Shown: positions 43,390 to 51,598, numbered from the stretch's first letter. The stretch: 64,000 nt of DNA from Clostridiaceae bacterium (GCA_018383195.1 JAGZOP010000003.1:1-64000); one strand, 5' to 3'. Numbers and translations are program-made. The notes: generated by a model not told the origin, from the letters alone.

Positions 43390-44346
43390 ATGGCAGACGT
43401 ATATGAACAGATTAAGAGAGACTGCCTTTTGGCGGAGGAGCACGATCCGATTGCGCTTATTATGCGCCTGATGCAGACAGACTATATTCAGATACACGGT
43501 CCGGAGCACCATATGCTGGATGGCGCATGTTTTCTGACTGCGCTGCATAATACTGGGGTGGAATTTGATTTAGATGCCGCACTGCAGGAACTGATTGTCC
43601 GGAGCAAGAAAATGCCGGGCGCTACCTGTGGACAATGGGGGGTATGCGGCTCTGCCGCTTCGCTCGGCGCTGCACTTTCCATCCTGCATGGAACCGGTCC
43701 GCTGAGCAGCGATGCATATTACAGGGATAATCTGCTGTATACCTCACAGGCGCTGCACCGTATTGCGGAAATCGGTGGTCCGCGCTGCTGTAAGCGCAAC
43801 GCATTCTTGTCGATTCGGGAGGGAATCGACTTTGTGGAGGAGCATTACGGCATCAAGCTTCCAAAGAATGAAATTTACTGTACGTTTTCCAAAGAAAATG
43901 CGCAGTGCATCGGAAACAGATGCCCGTTTTCAAAGGAAAAGCGTCCAAAACAATACAAGGTTGCGTTTGTTTGCGTGCACAATTCATGCCGCAGTCAGAT
44001 TGCAGAAGCGCTTGGGCATCAGTTGGCATCCGATGTGTTTGAAAGTTATTCGGCGGGAACGGAGACCAAGTCGGAAATCAATCCGGATGCGGTACGGATT
44101 ATGAAGCAGAAGTATGGTATTGATATGAATGTGCGGCAGCACCCGAAACTTCTTTCTGAGCTTCCGCCGGTAGATGTGGTCATCACCATGGGCTGTAATG
44201 TGCAGTGTCCATCGTTGCCATGCACCTATCGTGCAGACTGGGGACTGCCCGATCCAACCAGCAAAGAGGATGCCGCGTTTTTGGATGTAATGCAGCAGAT
44301 TGAGAATAAAGTTTTGGCACTTCGGGAAGAACTGAAGAACCTGTGA
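43390..44346 (+). CDS. DUF5714-arsenate reductase (LMW-PTP) fusion
   Basis: 318 residues. The N-terminal part (about 1-185) is Cys/His-rich and matches DUF5714 (MLDGACFLTALHNTG, ATCGQWGVCGSAASLGAALSI, PRCCKRNAFLSI). The C-terminal part (about 192-318) is an ArsC of the low-molecular-weight phosphatase fold: VAFVCVHNSCRSQIAEA (P-loop CX5R, here C-V-H-N-S-C-R) and a second redox Cys pair region at MGCNVQCPSLPC. It would reduce arsenate by a thiol cascade. The role of DUF5714 is unknown. No arsenite pump is adjacent. Confidence 0.82.
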   Translation: MADVYEQIKRDCLLAEEHDPIALIMRLMQTDYIQIHGPEHHMLDGACFLTALHNTGVEFDLDAALQELIVRSKKMPGATCGQWGVCGSAASLGAALSILHGTGPLSSDAYYRDNLLYTSQALHRIAEIGGPRCCKRNAFLSIREGIDFVEEHYGIKLPKNEIYCTFSKENAQCIGNRCPFSKEKRPKQYKVAFVCVHNSCRSQIAEALGHQLASDVFESYSAGTETKSEINPDAVRIMKQKYGIDMNVRQHPKLLSELPPVDVVITMGCNVQCPSLPCTYRADWGLPDPTSKEDAAFLDVMQQIENKVLALREELKNL

Positions 44347-44375
44347 AGAATGGGCATTCGCGGTTAGCGGGTGTC

Positions 44376-45686
44376 CTATTCTTTTTTTCTGCGGAATGTA
44401 GCGGTTGAGCGCCGGACTTCGGGCGCGAGCGTCCAAAGCCCGATGAGGTTCGGGAACAGCATCAGCGCTGCGGAGATGTCGCACAGCGTCAGCAGGTCGG
44501 GGAGCGGCACGAGCGACGCGGCGGCAACCGAAATCACGGTTCCGACCGGATAAATGGCTCTAAGCAGCCGTCTGGCACGCAGGAAACGCAGGCAGGCAAG
44601 CCCGTAGAAGCTCCACCCGAACACGGTGGATACCGCGAGAAAGACGACCGTGACTGCGATAAAACCATAGGAAAACCGCCCGAAAATGCTTTCAAAGGCT
44701 GTGACCGTCATGGCAAGACCGCGCGCACCGCTTTCGTGCGCGCCGGTGACCAGAATAACAAGTGCGGTCGTCAGGCAAACCACAAATGTGTCCAGAAAGA
44801 CCTCGACCGCGCCGAGCAGCCCCTCCTCACAGGGGCGCGCGCCTGCTGTGCAGCCGTGCGCAATGGGCGCAGAGCCCATGCCGGCTTCATTGGAAAACAC
44901 CCCTTTGGAAAAGCCGTCCGCAATGGCGCGTGCGGTCAGCAGACCGAGGATGCCGCCGCCCGCTGCGAACGGCTCAGCTGCACCGTGCACGATGGAGAGC
45001 AGCGCATCTGGCAGGCGGTCGCGGTATCGAAACAAAACAGTGCCGCCGCCCGCGAGGTATAAAACCGTCATTGCCGGTACGAGCACTGCGGACGCGCGCG
45101 CAATGCGCTGCCCGCCGCCGCGGAGAATCGGGAGCAGCAGGAGGGCGGCGAGAATCCCGATCAAAAGCGGCGGTACAGGGAGAAGCGGGGAGACTGCCTC
45201 TGCGATGGCGCCGCCCTGCGCTGCCGCGCCGGTGCCGAGCGCTGCGCATGCACAGCATACCGCAAAGGCACGCCCGAGACCGGGAAGCTCAGCGCCGCGC
45301 GACAAATACACCATCGGTCCGCCGAGCGGTGCACCGTCCGAGATTTGATACCGCACTGCGAGCAGCAATTCGGCGTATTTGGTTGCCATGCCGAAAAAGG
45401 CGGCAATCAGCATGTAAAAGACCGCACCCGGTCCGCCGAGCGTGATCGCAATGGCGACACCGGCGAGATTGCCGACCCCGAGCGTGCCGCCGAGCGAGGT
45501 ACACAGCGCCTGCCATGGGGAAATCCCGCCCGTTCCGGCGGTACGGCGGCGCTGCCGCAAAAGCTGCGGCAGACACCAGAATTGTACAAACCGTGTTTGC
45601 CATGTGAGGTATGCGCCGGTTGCAAGGAGAAACAGTACGGTAAATGGTCCCCAAAGGGTATAGCGGATGCGGGAAAGCAGTTCCAT
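44376..45686 (-). CDS. AGCS-family sodium:alanine/glycine symporter
   Basis: 436 residues, about ten membrane spans. Conserved blocks are SPWQALCTSLGGTLGVGNLAGVA (about 57-79), FFGMATKYAELLLAVRY and FSKGVFSNEAGMGSAPIAH, the last being the AGCS signature. It imports small neutral amino acids with Na+. Divergent from tadA across a 112-bp gap. The C-terminus ends in a basic RRKKE tail. Confidence 0.93.
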   Translation of the reverse strand: MELLSRIRYTLWGPFTVLFLLATGAYLTWQTRFVQFWCLPQLLRQRRRTAGTGGISPWQALCTSLGGTLGVGNLAGVAIAITLGGPGAVFYMLIAAFFGMATKYAELLLAVRYQISDGAPLGGPMVYLSRGAELPGLGRAFAVCCACAALGTGAAAQGGAIAEAVSPLLPVPPLLIGILAALLLLPILRGGGQRIARASAVLVPAMTVLYLAGGGTVLFRYRDRLPDALLSIVHGAAEPFAAGGGILGLLTARAIADGFSKGVFSNEAGMGSAPIAHGCTAGARPCEEGLLGAVEVFLDTFVVCLTTALVILVTGAHESGARGLAMTVTAFESIFGRFSYGFIAVTVVFLAVSTVFGWSFYGLACLRFLRARRLLRAIYPVGTVISVAAASLVPLPDLLTLCDISAALMLFPNLIGLWTLAPEVRRSTATFRRKKE

Positions 45687-45745
45687 GGTTCAGACCTCCT
45701 GTCGTATTGTTTTATGCGGACAGGCGGGCAAACAGAACCGGAGGT

Positions 45746-45774
45746 TTGCAAATAAAGGGGCAGTATGCTATACT
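45746..45774 (+). promoter_or_regulatory. Promoter of tadA
   Basis: TTGCAA (45746-45751), 17-bp spacer, TATACT (45769-45774). Confidence 0.7.
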
Positions 45775-45798
45775 GAGGAACACAAAGGGGGCGTTTTC

Positions 45799-46323
45799 GT
45801 GACCGAACAGGAAAAATATATGAAGGCTGCGCTGAAACTTGCGCGCAAGGCGGCGGATGAGGGCGAGGTGCCGGTCGGAGCAGTCGTAGTGTGCGATGGA
45901 AAGATCGTCGGACGGGGACGCAACCGCCGCGAGACCAAAAAGAACGCCCTGTGCCATGCGGAGATTGAGGCAATCCACAAGGCGTGCAAAAAGCTGGGCG
46001 GCTGGCGTTTGCATCGCTGCGACCTGTATGTGACGCTCGAGCCATGCCCGATGTGTACAGGCGCGATCATCAACAGCCGTATCAAGACGCTGTATTACGG
46101 CGCACCGGACCCCAAAGCGGGTTCGTGCGGTACGCTCGTGAACCTATTTGACGTGGCATATAACCATAAACCCGAGGTGGTCGCAGGACTGCTCGAAGAG
46201 GAGTGCGCGGAAACGCTGCGCACCTTTTTCCGCGCACTGCGCGCCCGGAAAAAGGCGGAAAAGCTGAAAAGAGCCGCAGAAACGGCGGAACTGCCGGAAA
46301 AGCTGAATATGGAAGCTGAATGA
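45799..46323 (+). CDS. tadA: tRNA-specific adenosine deaminase
   Basis: 174 residues from a GTG at 45799 after AAAGGGGGCG; the longer upstream frame crosses the promoter. Zinc-dependent deaminase that makes inosine-34 in tRNA-Arg(ACG). Catalytic CHAEIEAI (about 53-60) and PCPMCTGAIINSRI (about 83-96) are intact. The 20-residue Lys/Glu-rich tail is longer than in E. coli. Followed immediately by a bidirectional terminator. Confidence 0.93.
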   Translation: MTEQEKYMKAALKLARKAADEGEVPVGAVVVCDGKIVGRGRNRRETKKNALCHAEIEAIHKACKKLGGWRLHRCDLYVTLEPCPMCTGAIINSRIKTLYYGAPDPKAGSCGTLVNLFDVAYNHKPEVVAGLLEEECAETLRTFFRALRARKKAEKLKRAAETAELPEKLNMEAE

Positions 46324-46362
46324 AAATGGCGCAGCCGGTACGAGGCTGCGCCATTTCTTTTC
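46324..46362. terminator. Terminator between tadA and traX
   Basis: 13-bp perfect stem AAATGGCGCAGCC/GGCTGCGCCATTT (46324-46336 with 46344-46356), with A/T flanks on both sides, between convergent genes. Confidence 0.85.
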
Positions 46363-47134
46363 AAAACATGGGAAGGATAATATAGATATTGATGAGCGAA
46401 AACAACAGGAGATGCGCCGGATAAAAGACATAGAAAAAATACTTCATCCGAAGGCCGCGTGTTCCGTTATAGCGGCTGATGAGGAGCAGAGAGGCTGCTG
46501 CGGTGATAAAATAGGGGTCGAAAATCCCGGACAAGGAGAAATCGAGTCCACTGAGATACATTACCGTAAGCGCCAGCCCATATTTGATTGCCGGACGGTC
46601 ACGGAACAGGTAAAACACCGCAATCAGACCGATGCCGTAATACCAGCCGTCCAGATTGCAGAAATACGACAGAACCGCAGCGGCACAGACAATGCCGAGT
46701 GTGGCGGGAACGGAGTTTTGGTATTTTTGGAGCAGCGTGAGGACAAGCAGACCGAGCAGCAGGGAAAACAGGACGTTTTGCTGCGCAAGGCTGAAGATTG
46801 TTCCGGCGTTTGCAAAATCATAAACCGGCTCGGAAAGGACTGCGAATGCGGCAAGGTTCCAAGCATATTTTTTGAGATTGCGCGTGTGAAGAAACCCTTC
46901 CACAAGCAGAAAACAAAAAATAGGGAATGCAATTCTGCCGATGATATGGCAGAGATCGGCTGCTTGCAAAAGCAGTTCAAATTGCCGGTCGCTGAAAGTG
47001 GAATAAGGTGCGTTGAGAATGATGCCGTTTTTCAGGATGATCTGCCCAAAGTGGTCAAGAACCATGGCGATGACGGCGATGACCTTTAAAGCGCTGCCCG
47101 TCAGAGATCTTTTCATGGGATTGCCCGCTTTCAC
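46361..47134 (-). CDS. TraX family membrane acyltransferase-like protein
   Basis: 257 residues with seven or eight spans. SALKVIAVIAMVLDHFGQII (about 15-34) and IGRIAFPIFCFLLVEGF (about 65-81) are the TraX hallmarks. TraX acetylates pilin in F plasmids; chromosomal clostridial homologues probably modify surface polymers (inference). A GTG at 47134 overlaps the previous stop in GTGA; an ATG at 47116 is an alternative start. Confidence 0.85.
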   Translation of the reverse strand: MKAGNPMKRSLTGSALKVIAVIAMVLDHFGQIILKNGIILNAPYSTFSDRQFELLLQAADLCHIIGRIAFPIFCFLLVEGFLHTRNLKKYAWNLAAFAVLSEPVYDFANAGTIFSLAQQNVLFSLLLGLLVLTLLQKYQNSVPATLGIVCAAAVLSYFCNLDGWYYGIGLIAVFYLFRDRPAIKYGLALTVMYLSGLDFSLSGIFDPYFITAAASLLLISRYNGTRGLRMKYFFYVFYPAHLLLFSLINIYIILPMF

Positions 47135-47859
47135 TTATAGCGGGTGCGGTCGGGTGCCCAACCGTCGAGCGGGTAGCGCTGCATGGCGCCGAACACCTTG
47201 TCGCGTACCCCGGGGAACTGCTTTTCCAGATCGCGCAGCAGGGTTTTGACCTCCTCGCGCTTAGTGCTGCCGTCCGCCGGGCAGGGATTGTGCACAATGG
47301 GGAGTCCCTGCCGCCGGGCAAACGAGCGGACGTAATACTCAGGTACATAGAGCAGCGGGCGGATAAGCGTTACGCCCTTGCGGTCGAGGAAGGTGACCGG
47401 CTTGAAGCACGAGATGCGTCCCTCATAAAAGAGCGAGAGCATATAGGTCTCTACCACATCGTCGAAGTGATGCCCGAGTGCGACTTTTTTGCAGCCTGCG
47501 GCAAGCGCGGCTTCATGCAGCGCGCCGCGGCGCAGTTTGGCACACAGCGAGCACGGGTTTTCCTCCTTGCGGATGTCGAACACGATTTGCTTGATCTGGG
47601 TCGGAATCCGGATGTATTCCACGTTCAGGCGTTCACACAGCGCTGCAACCGGAGAAAAGTCCATTTCTTCATAACCCATTTCGAGCGTGATGGCGACGAC
47701 TTCATACTTTTTGGGGTAAAACCGGCGCAGCTCTGCGAGCGCGATGAGCAAAGTGAGCGAATCCTTGCCGCCCGAGACTCCGACTGCAATGCGGTCGCCG
47801 TCTTCAATCATATGGTAATGGTCCACCGCGCGGCGGACGTATGAGAGCATTTTCTGCAT
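47131..47859 (-). CDS. TtcA-like tRNA thiolation ATPase
   Basis: 242 residues from the ATG at 47859 (CATGGAGGAACATTC ahead). PP-loop VGVSGGKDSLTLLIALAELR (about 26-45), CxxC in NPCSLCAKLRRG (about 99-110) and a later Cys in VHNPCPADGST match the TtcA/TtuA group, which places sulfur in tRNA through an Fe-S cluster. The modified base cannot be fixed from sequence. Coupled to traX by a 4-bp overlap. Confidence 0.85.
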   Translation of the reverse strand: MQKMLSYVRRAVDHYHMIEDGDRIAVGVSGGKDSLTLLIALAELRRFYPKKYEVVAITLEMGYEEMDFSPVAALCERLNVEYIRIPTQIKQIVFDIRKEENPCSLCAKLRRGALHEAALAAGCKKVALGHHFDDVVETYMLSLFYEGRISCFKPVTFLDRKGVTLIRPLLYVPEYYVRSFARRQGLPIVHNPCPADGSTKREEVKTLLRDLEKQFPGVRDKVFGAMQRYPLDGWAPDRTRYK

Positions 47860-48025
47860 GAATGTTCCTCCATGAAAGCTTGTATCTGTATCATATATAG
47901 CAGAAAAGTAAGAAAAGCGCAAATAAAAAATTTGAAATTGAAAGTGAGAAAACAAGAGATAACAAGAGAATAATAGAGAATAAAAGAGTTCTATTGTGGG
48001 TGAGAGAAAATATATAAAAAAGCGA

Positions 48026-48054
48026 TTGACATTCAAAAAAGGTTGTGGTTTAAT
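48026..48054 (+). promoter_or_regulatory. Promoter of rplM-rpsI
   Basis: TTGACA (48026-48031), 17-bp spacer, TTTAAT (48049-48054). Confidence 0.75.
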
Positions 48055-48058
48055 AAGT

Positions 48059-48110
48059 AAGGCTCAAATGAGCCGTTTTCAGATTGTGAATCGTTAGATT
48101 TAAAATATAA
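48059..48110 (+). promoter_or_regulatory. Candidate L13 ribosomal protein leader
   Basis: The transcript begins with a short hairpin (GGCTC-AAAT-GAGCC), then CAGATTGTGAATCGTTAGATT, close to what I remember of the Firmicutes L13 leader motif; it lies directly ahead of rplM. It would allow L13 to repress its own operon. Confidence 0.5.
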
Positions 48111-48126
48111 TGGAGGAAAACGCACT

Positions 48127-48555
48127 ATGTCTACTTTTATGGCAAAGGCAGAGACCACTGACCGCAAGTGGTATGTTCTCGACGCTGCCGGCAAGCCGCT
48201 CGGCCGCACTGCTGCGACCGCTGCGATGCTTCTGCGCGGTAAGCACAAGCCGGAGTTCACCCCGCATGTTGACGGCGGCGACTTCGTAATCATCATCAAC
48301 GCTGAGAAGGCAATTCTGACCGGCAAGAAGCTGGAGCAGAAGTATTACCGTCATCACTCCGGTTGGGTTGGCGGTCTGAAGGAAGTTCAGTACCGTACCC
48401 TGATGGCTGAGAAGCCGGAGATGGCAATGCAGCTGGCTGTTAAGGGCATGCTGCCGAAGAATAGCATCGGCCGTCAGTCCGCTACCCGTCTGAAGATCTT
48501 CAAGGGCGCTGAGCACAATCATGCAGCTCAGATGCCGGAAGCTTGGGACAAGTAA
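48127..48555 (+). CDS. rplM: 50S ribosomal protein L13
   Basis: 142 residues. DRKWYVLDAAGKPLGRTAATAAMLLRGKHKPEFTPHVDGGDFVIIINAEKA matches the standard L13 core, with GMLPKNSIGRQSATRLKIF near the C-terminus. ATG after AATGGAGGAAAACGCACT. It is followed 23 bp later by rpsI in the universal pair. Confidence 0.98.
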   Translation: MSTFMAKAETTDRKWYVLDAAGKPLGRTAATAAMLLRGKHKPEFTPHVDGGDFVIIINAEKAILTGKKLEQKYYRHHSGWVGGLKEVQYRTLMAEKPEMAMQLAVKGMLPKNSIGRQSATRLKIFKGAEHNHAAQMPEAWDK

Positions 48556-48578
48556 TTCTTGTAAGGAGGAAATAATCA

Positions 48579-48986
48579 ATGTATACGCCTAAGAAAGCAT
48601 ATTTCTACGGTACCGGCAGAAGAAAGTCCTCTGTTGCAAGAGTTCGTCTGTTCCCGGGCGGTACCGGTGAGATCAAGATCAACAACCGTACCATCGACAA
48701 CTACTTCGGTCTGGATACTCTGAAGCTGATCGTTCGTCAGCCGCTGGAGGCTACCAACACCACCGATAAGTTCGACATCGAGTGCACTGTAACCGGCGGC
48801 GGCTTCACTGGCCAGGCTGGTGCAATCCGTCATGGTATCGCACGTGCTCTGCTGCAGGCAGATACCGACGCTTATCGTGCAACCCTGAAGGCTGCGGGCT
48901 TCCTGACCCGTGACCCGCGCATGAAGGAGCGTAAGAAGTACGGTCTCAAGGCTGCACGTCGTGCACCCCAGTTCTCCAAGCGCTAA
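48579..48986 (+). CDS. rpsI: 30S ribosomal protein S9
   Basis: 135 residues. YGTGRRKSSVARVRLFPGG at the start and the basic tail KKYGLKAARRAPQFSKR, whose final Arg reaches the P-site tRNA. The gene is complete. The mobile element begins directly after it; the 3' end of rpsI is an established integration target for Firmicutes integrative elements, so the last codons probably lie inside attL. Confidence 0.98.
   Translation: MYTPKKAYFYGTGRRKSSVARVRLFPGGTGEIKINNRTIDNYFGLDTLKLIVRQPLEATNTTDKFDIECTVTGGGFTGQAGAIRHGIARALLQADTDAYRATLKAAGFLTRDPRMKERKKYGLKAARRAPQFSKR
48968..48986. other. Predicted attL core at the rpsI 3' end
   Basis: Inferred. The last codons and stop of rpsI, next to the integrase, are where rpsI-targeting elements of Firmicutes cross over. 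The matching direct repeat (attR) would be beyond the right edge of the window; I found no copy inside it. Confidence 0.45.
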
Positions 48987-49107
48987 TCTCACTTACCCAA
49001 GAGATAATTTCCACTGCTTCTCAGTACGTCTTTGGACGCTGTTTTGCAGAAAATTGGATGGTTTTGGAGTTGTGAGAGTTCCTCAGAAGTGTTCCGTTTT
49101 ACTCCGT

Positions 49108-49140
49108 AAGGAGCAAGCAAGGAGCACACAAGGAACAAGA
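49108..49140 (+). repeat. Three tandem 11-bp repeats near the element end
   Basis: AAGGAGCAAGC (49108), AAGGAGCACAC (49119) and AAGGAACAAGA (49130) follow each other at exactly 11 bp, one helical turn. In this place they could be arm-type binding sites for the integrase. Confidence 0.6.
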
Positions 49141-49167
49141 ATCGCAAGCGAAAACAAAAGCCTTATG

Positions 49168-49210
49168 AAGCAGGAGATCGTTCCGCAAGGAGCGTATCTC
49201 CTGCTTTTTT
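49168..49210 (+). terminator. Terminator at the left end of the element
   Basis: 11-bp outer stem AAGCAGGAGAT/ATCTCCTGCTT (49168-49178 with 49196-49206), with T6 at the end, between rpsI and the integrase gene. It can stop rpsI read-through into the element. Confidence 0.75.
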
Positions 49211-49237
49211 GTGCTGCACGGCTTTTCCTTCTTCCTT

Positions 49238-50290
49238 TTAGATCTTGTTGATTGCCTCCACCAGTGTTTCAATATCCAGGTGGGTATAGACACGTTCAGT
49301 GAGCGTCATGGCACCGGAGTGTCCCACAATCTTCTTGATCATGGTTTGGTCTACATGGGCCTCTGTCAGCATGGAGATGCAGGTATGCCGGGTGCAGTGT
49401 GGCGTCTGGTCATATCCAAGCTGTTCCATCAGGGGTGTGAAGTAACTGTCGTAGTAGTTCCTGTAATCAAAGTGCTTTTGATCCGGCGTGTGGAGCAGAT
49501 ATTCACACTGAGAACCTTCGTACCACGCTTTATAGAATGGCAGCACCTTGTCGGCAATAGGAACTTTCCGTAGGCCGTTTTCGGTTTTGCTGGCAATCAC
49601 ATCAAAGTACTGTTCTTCCAGATGTACGTTTTCCTTCTTCAAGTCGAGGAACTCCGAGATGCGGCAGCCGTTGTAGATCAGCATCAGCACGATCTGATAG
49701 TACGGGTCCTCTGCAAGCTCCCACAGGCGGGCGATCTGCTCCTTTGTGAACTTGTTCCGGTCACGCTTGTTGGGGTTCTTATCCTTGTACCGGCTCAAAT
49801 CCACAAACTCGGAATAATCCTTGTTGCAGATGTCGTTTTTCATGGCGTAGGCATACAGCTGGTTGAACAGCCCCTTGAGTTTTTTCAGGGTGGGGTAATT
49901 CTTCCCGCAGGTGTCCACCACAAATTGAAGATCCATCAGCCGAATATCCCGAAATACCTTGTTGTAAAGTGTTCCGCATACCCGATAGGACGCCTCATAG
50001 CCTTTTACATTTGACTTAGAGATGGTGGGAAACTTCTCCTTTGACCAGCGTTCATAGACCTCCTGGAAGGTGGCCTTGGATGCCTTGATGTCAAAGGGAT
50101 TGTTGTTGTACTCTGCCAGCATTTGCAGCCCCTCTGCTCTGGTTGCCGCATAGCCGATGGTGATTTGCTCCTGAACGGTTTTCCCTGTTTCAGGATTGAC
50201 GTGCCACCCTACCGTTTTCCTCACTGCATAGGGCCTTCTTCGCTTTCCGGACATTTTCTTGACGCTTCCATATCCGTTGGGTAATCTCAA
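49238..50290 (-). CDS. Tyrosine recombinase (integrase)
   Basis: 350 residues. The N-terminal arm-binding part (about 5-50) has the AP2-like pattern YGSVKKMSGKRRRPYAVR. A SAM-like core-binding domain (about 72-165) is followed by the catalytic domain with the complete set: R210 (NGCRISEF), K235, H298 and R301 (HCTRHTC), H324 (GHSG) and nucleophile Y335 (RVYTH). This is the integrase type of Tn916-like and rpsI-directed elements. It is oriented toward the rpsI junction. No separate large serine recombinase is present. Confidence 0.95.
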   Translation of the reverse strand: MRLPNGYGSVKKMSGKRRRPYAVRKTVGWHVNPETGKTVQEQITIGYAATRAEGLQMLAEYNNNPFDIKASKATFQEVYERWSKEKFPTISKSNVKGYEASYRVCGTLYNKVFRDIRLMDLQFVVDTCGKNYPTLKKLKGLFNQLYAYAMKNDICNKDYSEFVDLSRYKDKNPNKRDRNKFTKEQIARLWELAEDPYYQIVLMLIYNGCRISEFLDLKKENVHLEEQYFDVIASKTENGLRKVPIADKVLPFYKAWYEGSQCEYLLHTPDQKHFDYRNYYDSYFTPLMEQLGYDQTPHCTRHTCISMLTEAHVDQTMIKKIVGHSGAMTLTERVYTHLDIETLVEAINKI

Positions 50291-50357
50291 AAAATCTCAA
50301 ACTTCCTTTCTCCCAGCGTTTGAATTCAATTTGATAAAGGGTATGCAACACCCTCTG

Positions 50358-50984
50358 TTACTCCTGGTCGCCGTTTTCCTCGGCGGCCTTTTTCATTTTC
50401 TCCAGCATCTGCCGATCCAGTTCGTTGCGCCGCTGAATGCGCTCCAAATCGGAGAGAACTTCCACTTCCTTGTCCTGCAACTTGGCATCTGCGTAGTAGG
50501 CCAGTTCCTTTTCAATCCAGCGGTCAAAGGATTCCTGATCGGTCCAATAGGTTTCCAGCTTTTCACGTTCGTCCCGGAACTCTTCCAAAATCAGACACAG
50601 GGAATCATTCATCTCTGCAGAGTGGTCATTTCCTTTGAATTTCAGGGAGCAGGACCATTCTTCGCTGTGGGGTGGGCGCTGGACATCGATCTCGAACCGG
50701 ATACCGGCCTTCTTGTTTAATTGGTAAAGAACCGCAATCACATCAGACAGGCTGTCCAACTGGATTTCAGGTTTCTGGTAGCCAATCAGGTCTGCTGGAG
50801 ATATGTTTAAGATTTTGGCGATGGCATTGATCATCGCTATGGATGGCTCAATTTCACCGCTTTCGTATTTTTGAACTGTGCGCATTGTCTTGTCCAGACG
50901 CTGTGCCAGCTCTGTTTGGCTCAAGTGAGCGGCCTTGCGGGCTGCCTTGATTCTCTCGCCAATTTCGGCTGGGTTACTGTGCAT
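50358..50984 (-). CDS. XRE-family repressor of the element
   Basis: 208 residues from the ATG at 50984; GAGGTG lies six bases ahead, and an earlier ATG (50990) sits too close to it. Cro/CI HTH at 8-65 (IKAARKAAHLSQTELAQRLDKTMRTVQKYE), then a middle domain and a Lys/Glu-rich helical tail. It is divergent from the small excisionase-like gene, with symmetrical operators between. No SOS-type Ser/Lys protease domain is seen, so induction would have to come from an antirepressor or a partner. Confidence 0.85.
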   Translation of the reverse strand: MHSNPAEIGERIKAARKAAHLSQTELAQRLDKTMRTVQKYESGEIEPSIAMINAIAKILNISPADLIGYQKPEIQLDSLSDVIAVLYQLNKKAGIRFEIDVQRPPHSEEWSCSLKFKGNDHSAEMNDSLCLILEEFRDEREKLETYWTDQESFDRWIEKELAYYADAKLQDKEVEVLSDLERIQRRNELDRQMLEKMKKAAEENGDQE

Positions 50985-51002
50985 TGTCATCACCTCGCTT
51001 GT

Positions 51003-51031
51003 ATTGTAACACGAAGTAGTGCGAATTACAA
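51003..51031 (-). promoter_or_regulatory. Leftward promoter of the repressor gene
   Basis: Read leftward: TTGTAA (51031-51026), 17-bp spacer, TACAAT (51008-51003). The spacer contains direct repeats of the operator core CGAA (in ACGAAGTAG and GCGAATTA), suggesting autoregulation. Confidence 0.65.
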
Positions 51032-51037
51032 GGTCGT

Positions 51038-51060
51038 AATGCGAATAATTTTTTCGCATT
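51038..51060. promoter_or_regulatory. Operator 1 of the element switch
   Basis: Perfect inverted repeat AATGCGAA-N7-TTCGCATT, centred at 51049, lying between the divergent promoters. Confidence 0.7.
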
Positions 51061-51065
51061 TAGTG

Positions 51066-51094
51066 TTGACAAGCAGTCTTGAATGGCTTATAAT
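51066..51094 (+). promoter_or_regulatory. Rightward consensus promoter of the element
   Basis: TTGACA (51066-51071), 17-bp spacer, TATAAT (51089-51094): exact sigma-A consensus, flanked on both sides by operators, so it is strong and normally repressed. Confidence 0.85.
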
Positions 51095-51098
51095 CAAA

Positions 51099-51119
51099 AT
51101 ACGAACTAATAATTCGTAT
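51099..51119. promoter_or_regulatory. Operator 2 of the element switch
   Basis: Perfect inverted repeat ATACGAA-N7-TTCGTAT, centred at 51109, over the expected start of the rightward transcript. Same CGAA-N7-TTCG core and spacing as operator 1, 60 bp away. Confidence 0.7.
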
Positions 51120-51143
51120 ATCGGCAACATGGAGGTCATTCAC

Positions 51144-51377
51144 ATGGAGAAGAAAGTTTATGTCGAACTCCCGCCCTTCACCGGACGCAATGTCCCCATC
51201 ACCGAGATTGCAGCCGCCATGCACAAGGATGCCCAGTATGTGCGCATTGGTTTGCAGCAGGGAATCCTGAAATTCGGCTATGCGATCAAGCTGGAAAACT
51301 CCAACGAGTACAACTACTACTGCCCTGACAGAAAGGTGTGGGAGGAAATTGGATACTTCCAGCCGGAAACCGCATAA
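51144..51377 (+). CDS. Small excisionase-like DNA-binding protein
   Basis: 77 residues from the ATG at 51144 (GGAGGTCATTCAC ahead). ITEIAAAMHKDAQYVRIGLQQGIL (about 18-41) has the MerR/Xis-like HTH pattern in which a winged helix picks the response, then GYAIKLENSNEYNYYCPD. Likely an excisionase/directionality factor made when the repressor is lifted; homology is by pattern only. The first gene of the rightward transcript. Confidence 0.6.
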   Translation: MEKKVYVELPPFTGRNVPITEIAAAMHKDAQYVRIGLQQGILKFGYAIKLENSNEYNYYCPDRKVWEEIGYFQPETA

Positions 51378-51428
51378 AAAAAGAGCCCTCATCCTGGCAG
51401 ATGAGAACTCTTGGCGGACAGTACAAAC

Positions 51429-51482
51429 GGCAGCTGCCGTGTGACTATCACTCAGCAAGGATATTATAACACGACAGCTGCC
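51429..51482. repeat. 14-bp inverted repeat around CAGCTG palindromes
   Basis: GGCAGCTGCCGTGT at 51429-51442 and ACACGACAGCTGCC at 51469-51482 (one mismatch) flank 26 bp holding an AT-rich TATTATA. It sits between the excisionase-like gene and the replication gene; it could be an operator or part of a replication start. Confidence 0.65.
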
Positions 51483-51598
51483 AAATTCAACAATTATTTA
51501 AAGAGGAACAGAATTTGACAGCTTTACCAGACAGCATCATATAAAATGGTCTGTTCTGCTGCTGGAAGTACGAGGAACGGAATGGGAGGAAAACGAAG

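Noticed and set aside
51381..51412. Hairpin after the excisionase-like gene as a rightward terminator
   Set aside because: The stem pairs, but the T-tract is on the other strand; a leftward role or mRNA stabilisation is as likely.
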